Below the pieces are notes generated by a model. The model was not told the origin of the DNA and did not search any database. It saw only the letters and a list, made by a program, of their open reading frames with translations. A stretch of DNA of 6,341 nucleotides from contig JAAXUD010000176.1 in NCBI GenBank assembly GCA_013336205.1, forward strand, positions 1 to 6,341, written 5' to 3'. Source of the stretch: Lentimicrobium sp. (GTDB lineage Bacteria > Bacteroidota > Bacteroidia > Bacteroidales > Lentimicrobiaceae). Positions 1 through 6,077 of the stretch are shown here, one piece after another (positions within the stretch are counted from its first letter, which is position 1; the number at the start of each line of letters is the position of its first letter). A program made the position numbers and the translations under genes.

Positions 1-131
1 ATGATGCTCATTGCTTCAGAGGCACTTCTGCATTCACCCACCAATTCAAGGAAAGGAACTTTCTGAATATACCCCGCTATCTTTTTAACAGCCAGCGGTT
101 CATCATCAATGGCTATACAACGTATGTTCAT
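1..131 (-). CDS. Response regulator, LytTR type, N-terminal fragment (partial)
   Basis: Only the first 43 codons are in the window; the gene runs off the left edge. The protein begins MNIRCIAIDDEPLAVKKI, the usual opening of a CheY-like receiver domain: beta-strand 1 followed by the acidic pair Asp9-Asp10 and Glu11, which help bind Mg2+ near the phosphorylation site. The phospho-accepting Asp and the output domain lie outside the window. The start is fixed by an ATGA overlap: its ATG (131-129) shares bases with the kinase TGA (130-128), which indicates translational coupling. LytS-type kinases in Bacteroidota are normally paired with regulators that carry a LytTR DNA-binding domain, so that class is inferred from the partner and the receiver's opening residues. 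It is probably the cytoplasmic transcription factor of this unit. Receiver identity is close to certain; the LytTR output domain is an inference. Confidence 0.88.
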   Translation of the reverse strand, partial: MNIRCIAIDDEPLAVKKIAGYIQKVPFLELVGECRSASEAMSI

Positions 132-1201
132 ACCGGGATTGTGAGGTTAACTTCAAACTCATTTTCTGTGTCGGATATATCCAGCCTGTATTCCGTTTCA
201 TATAATAAGTTCAGGCTTTTTTTAATATTCTCCAGCCCGATGCCCGGATATTCATCGTATCGACTTGCAAAGGTTTTATGTTTGCTGTTTTTAATTATAC
301 AGCCAAGGGTATTTTCATGGATCTGTAATTCAAAATAAATATATGATTTATTCGGATAACTCACGCCATGTTTAAAAGCATTTTCGAGCAATGAAACAAA
401 CAACATAGGAGGTATTTTAATGTCGGGAATCTGATCAGGAATCAGCACGGTAACTTCTACCTCCTCTGAGTGCCTGAGTTGCATCAATGAAATAAAACTG
501 TAAATAAATTCAATTTCTTTTCTCAGTTCAATGGTGCTTTGAGCCGAATCATAGAGTAAGTAGCGCATAAGTGTCGAAAGCCGTTCAACCGCATCCTGGG
601 CTTTTGCTGTATCCATTTCAATGAGCGAATGAATATTATTCAAAGTATTCATAAAAAAATGCGGGCTTACCTGGTGCCTCAACAGGGCAAGGTTAGTTTT
701 TAGTTGTTCTTTCTCGGCATCTTTTCTCAGTTTCTCCTCACTTAACCATTTCGACATCAGTTTAATAGTAGTTCCTGCACCAACTAATAAGATACAAATA
801 ATCAGATTATCTGCAAAAGCCATAATGGGCGGTTTTTGCATACGTACCTCAGGGCCTGGTGGCATCAGGCCATTTAAATCACCTGATGGCGAACCAGGCA
901 AAGGTGCCTTGCCTGATGGTACGATCAAGTTGACGGCAATTACCAGGATGACCAAAGCAGATACCGAAACAAAGTAATTCCGATATCTCTTTTTTAAAAG
1001 TAACCGGGGTACCAGGATATACACATTTGCCAGAAAAATAACGAGATAGCCAAATACACGCATCCAATTATTTGTCACCTCATTCCAGTTGATTTGTCCG
1101 GAACTGCGTTCGCTGAAATAAGGCACTGAAAAAACGAAAGCCCAAATCGAGAAGTATAACAAAAATTCAATTTTCCTGCTGCTTAAAGAAAGTCCTTTCA
1201 T
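128..1201 (-). CDS. LytS/YehU-like sensor histidine kinase (His_kinase family)
   Basis: Inner-membrane sensor kinase of 357 residues. Four hydrophobic segments (about 11-29, 47-67, 77-95 and 128-148) form the membrane part; a basic loop (LLLKKRYRNY, 68-77) suits the cytoplasmic side between TM2 and TM3. TM3 and TM4 are joined by a Pro/Gly-rich loop (about 96-127) predicted to face the periplasm. A short coiled linker (about 153-172) leads to the His_kinase H-box RHQVSPHFFMNTLNNI, with His181 the likely phospho-acceptor. The ATPase part has an N-box (LLENAFKHGV, Asn273) and a glycine box (GIGLENIKKSL, 320-330). There is no separate PAS, Cache or Reg_prop sensor domain, so the signal is probably read by the membrane part or its short periplasmic loops. 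The start lies 21 bp after the receptor stop, and the gene overlaps the response regulator by 4 bases. The kinase class is secure; the stimulus is unknown. Confidence 0.93.
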   Translation of the reverse strand: MKGLSLSSRKIEFLLYFSIWAFVFSVPYFSERSSGQINWNEVTNNWMRVFGYLVIFLANVYILVPRLLLKKRYRNYFVSVSALVILVIAVNLIVPSGKAPLPGSPSGDLNGLMPPGPEVRMQKPPIMAFADNLIICILLVGAGTTIKLMSKWLSEEKLRKDAEKEQLKTNLALLRHQVSPHFFMNTLNNIHSLIEMDTAKAQDAVERLSTLMRYLLYDSAQSTIELRKEIEFIYSFISLMQLRHSEEVEVTVLIPDQIPDIKIPPMLFVSLLENAFKHGVSYPNKSYIYFELQIHENTLGCIIKNSKHKTFASRYDEYPGIGLENIKKSLNLLYETEYRLDISDTENEFEVNLTIPV

Positions 1202-1219
1202 TTTACAAAAGTATGTAAA
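1202..1219. repeat. Short inverted repeat between receptor and kinase genes
   Basis: TTTACA and TGTAAA form perfect 6-bp arms around a 6-base spacer, filling most of the 21-bp gap between the receptor stop and the kinase ATG. In the transcript it would sit at the kinase ribosome-binding region. The arms are AT-rich, so the hairpin would be weak, and there is no U-tract after it. It could be a minor translation-control element or chance in AT-rich DNA. Confidence 0.25.
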
Positions 1220-1222
1220 TCG

Positions 1223-3580
1223 TTAAAACTGTATTTTATAAATAACATTCGGAAAAAACCCGAGCTGGTAAGTTGTGTTTATTGACTGGCTCTGGTCGTC
1301 ATAGCTTTGCGAAAATACGTTTTCGTTGTCTGTGATGTTTTGCAGGTCAATGGAAAATGACTGTGAAAGTTTTTTCGTCCGGCTGTTATGCGTATATCCA
1401 AGCTTGAAGTCTAAACGGAAATAATTGGGATAAAACGCTGAATAGGCATCTGTAGATAATTGTTCATGACCAACGGCAATGGAGGCTTCCAAATCAATAG
1501 GAGTGTAGGCTCTTCCACCAGCGTTGGTGCATTTTATGTCGGCTGAGATTTTGTTTCGTTTTTCGCTTCCCACAGTCCATTCTTTCCCGCCCAAAATATT
1601 GAAAACATATTTCCCGTTGAATGCAGTATTTCTTTCTATACCATCACTTCCCACGTATTTGGAACTGTATATGGAAGAGGTAAATAATCCATAATACCCG
1701 TGGCTGAAAAATTTCTCTATGGTTAATTCTAATCCATAGTTTGTTCCGGTTCCGTTATTTGCCAGGCTGTCCTCCAAATCGGTCTTAAAACCTGCACCGG
1801 TATTCAGCATGGAGTAGCTGCTCGAAAAAGTATTTACCGGAACATTGTAAAGTGACTGATAATAGACCTCAGTTTTCAACCGCCAGTCTTTGATGGGTTG
1901 CAAATCGTAGCCCAATACAAAATGATGGCTCCTGGTAAAATCCAGGTTTTCATTATCATATACGTAGGAACCATCAGCAACCTGAGTTTGTAAAAAGTAA
2001 ACATTAATGGGTTGCATTTGCGAATGAAGCCCATATCCCAGAGTAAGGCTGCTTTTGCTGTCTATGTCATATTTTAGCCCCAGGCGCGGCTCAACCGACA
2101 GCGAATTATTAAGGAAAAACAATTGGGAATGCACCCCCGCATTGAGTGTCAGTTTATCGTTAAAACTATATTTGGCGTGAGCGTATGCTTGTGCCAGATT
2201 GGTGTAACTATCATAATCCCAGATCTGTTTCCAATCCGACTGAATTTGGTCTTTTGTCTGGTAATAAAGATACAATCCCATCAGTTCATCCTGAATACCT
2301 ATTTTTATAAACAGTTTTGAATTTACTTTTAAATTATAACTTGTAGCAAAATTATAGCCCGATTTAGTTACGATATTTTCTGAACTTGTAAACTCTGAAT
2401 CGCTTAACCGATCAAAACCATAATCTGTTTGTCCTGAATTTGAATAGTTTAGTCCGATATTAGAACTAATATATGATTTGTTGTTCACTTGTTTGAAATG
2501 CTTTAATCCGATAATACCAATCTGACTGCTCAAATCATGCCCGCCACCCTCACTGGCATACAATGAACCTGAAGTGCCGCCATCAATATTGATACTGCTT
2601 GTTGCCAGAATTCCAAACAAGGTAAACCTGCCTGCTTTTGTATTGCCGCTGTTCACATTAAATGACAAATCCTGGTACGATGGCAATGCTGTGGTGCCAA
2701 TATCAATACCTACTGCCTGGGCAACTCCTGCCAATGCATAACGGTAACCCGCCAGGTAAGATGAACCTTTTTCCTTACTGATTGGTCCTTCGGTGGTAGC
2801 CTCCAAACCGGTAATCAGGCCTGCCTGCAGGGTGGTTTCCCGTTTTAGCGCATTCCCGTTTCTGAAACCCAGGTCGAAAACACCGGCGGTGGCATTACCA
2901 TATTCGGCAGGGAAAGCAGAAGTCAGGAAATCGGAACTTTTCAAGAGGTTGGTATTCAGTGCGCTGACTGCACCACCGGTGGTTCCTACCGTTGCAAAAT
3001 GGTTAGGGTTAGTAACGTTCATTCCATCAATACGCCACAAAACGCCAACAGGAGAATTGCCCCGGATTACGATATCATTCCTGGAATCGTCGGGCGCACT
3101 TACTCCTGCAAAATTAGCGGCCAGGCGTGCAGGATCGCTGCGCCCGCCAGCATACCGGTTCACCTCTTCGGTTGAGAATGTGCGGGCACTAACAGGTATT
3201 AAATTGTTAATGGTTCCGGCCTTACTATTGGCAGTGATAACCACCTCATTCAGCAGTTTCAAATCTTCTTCCATCGAAATATCCAATACAACTTCTTTTC
3301 CTGAGGTTACCAATACATTGGGAATGAATACCTCTTTGTAGCCAACATACGAAATCTTCAGTTCATATCTGTTGGGTACCAGGTTATCCAATGTGTAATT
3401 CCCCTTTTCATCGGTTACGGTTCCCTTGATTTCGGTTGTATTTACAATCTGAACCGTTGCACCGGGTAGCGTGGTTTGAGAAAGCTTATCGGTAACAACA
3501 CCGCGTATATTTTGTCTGTTGTTTTGGGCAAAAGAGTTTTGGGCAATGAAAAAAAATAAAAGCAGGATGGATTTATTCAT
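1223..3580 (-). CDS. TonB-dependent outer-membrane receptor with CarboxypepD_reg-like N-terminal domain
   Basis: Outer-membrane, TonB-energised receptor of 785 residues. I start it at the ATG at 3580, because MNKSILLLFFFIAQNSFAQ is a good signal peptide with cleavage before Gln19; an in-frame TTG five codons upstream adds only MVPQN. After the signal come a CarboxypepD_reg-like beta-sandwich (about 24-105), a TonB-box-like LNEVVITA (110-117) and a plug domain (about 120-240) containing NDIVIRGNSPVGVLWRIDG and FPAEYGNATAGVFDLGFRNG. The remainder is a 22-strand-type barrel with repeated aromatic strands, ending in Phe (IYKIQF) as outer-membrane proteins do. It is shorter than SusC proteins (around 1000 residues), and no SusD gene is adjacent, so it is a stand-alone receptor. 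It lies 75 bp after the deacetylase gene and 21 bp before the kinase gene. The substrate cannot be read from sequence; a glycan product is one guess, and a metal chelate or peptide is possible. Confidence 0.93.
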   Translation of the reverse strand: MNKSILLLFFFIAQNSFAQNNRQNIRGVVTDKLSQTTLPGATVQIVNTTEIKGTVTDEKGNYTLDNLVPNRYELKISYVGYKEVFIPNVLVTSGKEVVLDISMEEDLKLLNEVVITANSKAGTINNLIPVSARTFSTEEVNRYAGGRSDPARLAANFAGVSAPDDSRNDIVIRGNSPVGVLWRIDGMNVTNPNHFATVGTTGGAVSALNTNLLKSSDFLTSAFPAEYGNATAGVFDLGFRNGNALKRETTLQAGLITGLEATTEGPISKEKGSSYLAGYRYALAGVAQAVGIDIGTTALPSYQDLSFNVNSGNTKAGRFTLFGILATSSINIDGGTSGSLYASEGGGHDLSSQIGIIGLKHFKQVNNKSYISSNIGLNYSNSGQTDYGFDRLSDSEFTSSENIVTKSGYNFATSYNLKVNSKLFIKIGIQDELMGLYLYYQTKDQIQSDWKQIWDYDSYTNLAQAYAHAKYSFNDKLTLNAGVHSQLFFLNNSLSVEPRLGLKYDIDSKSSLTLGYGLHSQMQPINVYFLQTQVADGSYVYDNENLDFTRSHHFVLGYDLQPIKDWRLKTEVYYQSLYNVPVNTFSSSYSMLNTGAGFKTDLEDSLANNGTGTNYGLELTIEKFFSHGYYGLFTSSIYSSKYVGSDGIERNTAFNGKYVFNILGGKEWTVGSEKRNKISADIKCTNAGGRAYTPIDLEASIAVGHEQLSTDAYSAFYPNYFRLDFKLGYTHNSRTKKLSQSFSIDLQNITDNENVFSQSYDDQSQSINTTYQLGFFPNVIYKIQF

Positions 3581-3655
3581 ATTTTGTGGAACCAAAAGAT
3601 CGGGAAATTTTAAATTAATTTGCTGTTGCGAACAAGACCGGAACTATTTTTCCAT
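3581..3655 (-). other. 75-bp gap between deacetylase and receptor genes
   Basis: This is the longest spacer inside the proposed five-gene unit. It is AT-rich. On the minus strand it contains only a 4-bp hairpin (TGTT-CGC-AACA) and a 5-bp inverted repeat near the receptor start. I see no convincing terminator and no clean TAnnTTTG element. It could hold an internal promoter or RNA-processing site, so receptor-kinase-regulator could be transcribed separately from the two genes upstream. Confidence 0.4.
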
Positions 3656-4594
3656 CTACTGATTCAGGATTTTTGTTCTTCCAGCTTCAATTGCATGCAC
3701 TTTGCCATTTATTTTCACAAAAACATCCATCGAACTCAGATTGGTAACCATGGTTTTGTCTGTTGAGAATTTGAGATTTTTAAAGGCATTGATATAATCT
3801 ACCAACCCTATTTGTGTTGTGTAGTATATATCCGGATTTTTCAAAATGATTTCGAAAAATGTCTCCACTTCCGCCCATTTGTTTCCGGGTCCTTCATATT
3901 CCCAGCTATGTCCCCAAACATAAAACAAGGCTACTGAATTCGCTTTTAGAAAATCAGTTGTAAGCTGATAAAATTGTGCTAATTCCCTACTGTCGTTTGC
4001 GGTGTCGTTGGGTATATAATTTGTTTTTCCAAACAGGTGGATCGTTGGTTGCCATATAAGAAAGTCAACAGGCATACTAAAATTGTATGTATCGCCCACT
4101 GTTCTTGCGTATTCAATACCTAAACCACTTATCGCTTCAACCACAAAATCGTTGGTATTGCCAAACGGATACGACATTCCACGGACGGGAAAAGCTGTCA
4201 GTCGTTCCAGTTCTTTTCTGTCTTCCAGTACTTCATAAATCACATCAATTTTCGAAAGTGATGTCAAATTCGGATGGTTTAAAGTATGACCAGATACTTC
4301 GTGTCCTTTGTACAGGTTTTTAATTTCTTCTTTGGTGAGATAATCTTTTGTACCGAGTTTATTGGAATTGAGATGAAAAGTTCCAACAAGGCCATAATCA
4401 TTCATCAATTTCACCAATTTCCTGTCAGCAACCATACCATCATCAAAACTCAATATTAATGCCTTGGATTTGCCTTGCGGGAAAAGCATTTCTATTGGAA
4501 TACTGCTGTTTAGGAGCCCGGAATTAGTTTGAGCATTTGCAGAATTGATTGTTATCATCAAAACTATTACTACAATACTTATGATTCTTTTCAT
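3656..4594 (-). CDS. Secreted NodB-family polysaccharide deacetylase
   Basis: Predicted exported carbohydrate esterase (CE4-like/NodB fold, 312 residues) that would remove N- or O-acetyl groups from a polysaccharide, oligosaccharide or peptidoglycan. A signal peptide (MKRIISIVVIVLMITINSANA, cleaved before Gln22) sends it to the periplasm or beyond. NodB motif 1 is LILSFDDG (Asp51 likely catalytic base, Asp52 metal ligand). Motif 2 is SGHTLNH (metal ligands His103 and His107). Motif 3 is divergent: RGMSYPFG (138-145) keeps Pro-Phe-Gly, but Ser141 sits where the classical Arg two residues before Pro would be. A late YVWGHSWEYEG (His229) probably supplies the motif-5 histidine. Residues from about 275 look like a small C-terminal beta appendage (SSMDVFVKINGKV). 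Its start is 11 bp after the DUF1566 lipoprotein stop, so co-transcription is likely. Fold and metal site are well supported; the substrate is unknown. Confidence 0.88.
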   Translation of the reverse strand: MKRIISIVVIVLMITINSANAQTNSGLLNSSIPIEMLFPQGKSKALILSFDDGMVADRKLVKLMNDYGLVGTFHLNSNKLGTKDYLTKEEIKNLYKGHEVSGHTLNHPNLTSLSKIDVIYEVLEDRKELERLTAFPVRGMSYPFGNTNDFVVEAISGLGIEYARTVGDTYNFSMPVDFLIWQPTIHLFGKTNYIPNDTANDSRELAQFYQLTTDFLKANSVALFYVWGHSWEYEGPGNKWAEVETFFEIILKNPDIYYTTQIGLVDYINAFKNLKFSTDKTMVTNLSSMDVFVKINGKVHAIEAGRTKILNQ

Positions 4595-4605
4595 AATTGC
4601 TTCAT

Positions 4606-5847
4606 TTATTGAGTGTTTCTTACGAGCCGAACATAGTTTAATACCCTTTCTTCTCCTTCACCCGTTCCAACAGTCTTCCTGTCGAAACGCACAGCACCGG
4701 CACCATGAAGGTTCTCTCCGTTTCCATCTTCTGCCTGTCCAAAAGCCACATACCATGCGTAAGTATATGTACCCGTGGGGTTTGGAATTGCTGATGTACT
4801 TGTCCAATAGTAAGGATAGTCCTCTTTACCACCATCGTTTAAAATACCCGTACAATTGAACAGTGCATTTATTGCCGGACCGACATTGGCTGAGTTTGTT
4901 GCGTAGGGCGAGCGTGTGTAATCCACAATACTTTGAAGTTCTTTATTATCCGGTAAACGCCAATCGTTGTGACCAAGAAAATTTGCGTTATTCTGCGTTT
5001 GAGCATAAGCCAGTGCGTGGTCCCAATCCATTCCCGAACCATTGTCGGTTTGTTGCCACATAAGGCCGGTAGCTAAATCAGAAATTGTTCCGTCGTTATT
5101 GTTTTGAAATAAATTTACGCCATACGAAAGGTTGCCGCGTACACAACGAACCTGATGCATTGGACCAGAACTGATACTATACGATTTAATATGTCCGGTG
5201 CCAAAATTCACCCCAAAGGCAAGTTCATCCCCGGCTGCTTCGCCGTGTCCACCGCTTATGTTGCCCAAAACTCCGGTATATTTGTCGCTACTCCAAAAAA
5301 TTGCGTGGCTCAGGTCTTGTTCATCTGTATATTTAATGTCAAAATATTCTGTATCAATATAAGGCCAACCTACACTTCCATTCCATAAAGAGTATAGCTC
5401 CTTTATAGTTGGCACTCGCCAATCGTTGTAACCGCCATAGTTTTGTGTGTTTAAATTGTCAACTACGGTTTGGATTGAGGCCCAATAATAAGTGCCACTG
5501 TCATAAGTTTTCTGCCAGGTTAAGCCTGTAACTTCATCCTTAACAGTAAGTCCATCGCTGTTTTTGGTGTAAACAGGAGTTGAATGTGTAAACTGAGCAT
5601 CCTGTCCGAAAAAGGCTTCTCCCATAACAGGGGTGATAATGTTGCCGGCACTGTCCCAGCATTTGGTTTGACTTGTACCTACTACCTGATAGCAACCTGC
5701 ATAAGCCGCATCACGAGGGACGACTTGTAAATCACCGGTATTTGTCGTAATATCGTCTTTTTTACATCCTGCCAGATTCATATTAATTAGGATTAAAACA
5801 GCTATCAAAGCTGACAGAAAACTCATTTGATTCATTTTTAGTTTCAT
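4606..5847 (-). CDS. Surface lipoprotein with tandem DUF1566 (Lcl C-terminal) domains
   Basis: Predicted lipoprotein of 413 residues. The N-terminus is a hydrophobic signal with lipobox LAGC (Cys28), followed by KKDD, which fits the Lys-(Asp/Glu)2 export signal that sends Bacteroidota lipoproteins to the cell surface. A lead-in segment (about 51-101: GCYQVVGTSQTKCWDSAG, FFGQDAQF, YTKNSDG) is typical of proteins in this family. Two DUF1566 domains follow. Domain 1 (about 102-239) has TGLTWQK, YNDWRVPTIKEL, IFWSSD and VRCVRG. Domain 2 (about 251-412) has TGLMWQQ, HNDWRLPDNKEL, YYWTSTS and VRLVRN. The fold also forms the C-terminal domain of Legionella Lcl, an adhesin that binds sulfated glycosaminoglycans, so glycan binding is a reasonable but unproven role. 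It is the likely first gene of the unit, 11 bp before the deacetylase gene. ATG 5847 is chosen for a full-length signal; ATG codons 5 and 8 are alternatives. Confidence 0.88.
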   Translation of the reverse strand: MKLKMNQMSFLSALIAVLILINMNLAGCKKDDITTNTGDLQVVPRDAAYAGCYQVVGTSQTKCWDSAGNIITPVMGEAFFGQDAQFTHSTPVYTKNSDGLTVKDEVTGLTWQKTYDSGTYYWASIQTVVDNLNTQNYGGYNDWRVPTIKELYSLWNGSVGWPYIDTEYFDIKYTDEQDLSHAIFWSSDKYTGVLGNISGGHGEAAGDELAFGVNFGTGHIKSYSISSGPMHQVRCVRGNLSYGVNLFQNNNDGTISDLATGLMWQQTDNGSGMDWDHALAYAQTQNNANFLGHNDWRLPDNKELQSIVDYTRSPYATNSANVGPAINALFNCTGILNDGGKEDYPYYWTSTSAIPNPTGTYTYAWYVAFGQAEDGNGENLHGAGAVRFDRKTVGTGEGEERVLNYVRLVRNTQ

Positions 5848-5905
5848 TTTTCTTAAAATATTGATTTTCTTTTCGATTGATTAGTGCCTTTTTGTAATCA
5901 TGAGG

Positions 5906-5913
5906 CAAAAGTA
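5906..5913 (-). promoter_or_regulatory. Putative Bacteroidota -7 promoter element (TACTTTTG)
   Basis: Read on the minus strand this is TACTTTTG, an exact match to the TAnnTTTG -7 consensus known in Bacteroidota. About 20 bases upstream is a TTTT tract, a weak match to the TTTG-like -33 element. Transcription starting a few bases downstream would give a 5' leader of about 50 bases before the lipoprotein ATG at 5847, which is plausible. The leader is A-rich just before the ATG and has no strong Shine-Dalgarno sequence, as is usual in this phylum. The call rests on the -7 match and its position. Confidence 0.45.
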
Positions 5914-5927
5914 CAGGTGGTAAAATC

Positions 5928-5960
5928 AATCATAAAATGCATTCAACCGATTGTATGATT
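5928..5960. repeat. Inverted repeat AATCATA ... TATGATT upstream of the putative promoter
   Basis: Perfect 7-bp arms (5928-5934 and 5954-5960) are separated by 19 bases. The repeat overlaps or lies just upstream of where the -33 region of the lipoprotein promoter would be, a sensible position for an operator or activator site. The arms are AT-rich, so chance is possible. Nothing here identifies the protein that would bind. Confidence 0.3.
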
Positions 5961-6005
5961 CTGTCACCCAACACCGCGATTTTATCACTGAATGGTTTCA
6001 GGAAA

Positions 6006-6045
6006 TGACGTCTTCAGCTTACACCATGTTTCGCTGAAGACGTCA
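6006..6045 (-). terminator. Probable transcription terminator hairpin after the right-edge gene
   Basis: TGACGTCTTCAGC (6006-6018) and GCTGAAGACGTCA (6033-6045) are perfect 13-bp complementary arms around a 14-base loop. The hairpin begins 32 bases after the stop codon of the right-edge gene and would separate it from the five-gene unit. On the minus strand an A-rich stretch precedes it and only TTTCC follows, so the U-tract is short. On the plus strand the flank is T-richer (GTATTTTATAGTTTT), but no plus-strand gene enters here. A protein-binding or RNA-stability element is the alternative. Confidence 0.6.
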
Positions 6046-6077
6046 GTATTTTATAGTTTTCCATTCTTAACTTCTGA

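Larger units (their letters stand above)
5848..6077. other. Intergenic region upstream of the five-gene unit
   Basis: The region has no credible coding sequence. It holds a long perfect hairpin next to the upstream gene (6006-6045), an AATCATA/TATGATT inverted repeat (5928-5960), a palindromic AATGCATT (5936-5943), and a Bacteroidota-type -7 element (5906-5913). It is the natural place for promoter control of the lipoprotein gene. Confidence 0.6.

Noticed and set aside
2793..3341. A 182-codon plus-strand open frame
   Set aside because: It lies wholly opposite the plug and N-terminal domains of the TonB receptor, has low-complexity Ser/Pro/Ala-rich translation, no domain motif and no promoter; it is a shadow frame.
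3581..3595. Upstream TTG start for the TonB receptor
   Set aside because: It would add MVPQN before a signal peptide that already begins properly at the ATG (3580), so the ATG is preferred.
1223..4594. A classical SusC/SusD polysaccharide utilization locus
   Set aside because: The receptor is far shorter than SusC, no SusD-like lipoprotein is present (the lipoprotein here is DUF1566 type), and no glycoside hydrolase is visible.
4591..4605. A four-codon minigene (Met-Lys-Gln-Leu) between the lipoprotein and deacetylase genes
   Set aside because: Its stop overlaps the deacetylase ATG as ATGA, which looks like a coupling device, but such a short frame in an 11-base gap is easily chance and cannot be supported.
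4606..5063. Overlapping open frames on both strands within the lipoprotein gene
   Set aside because: They lack domain motifs and start signals, and the annotated frame there encodes clear DUF1566 motifs throughout.
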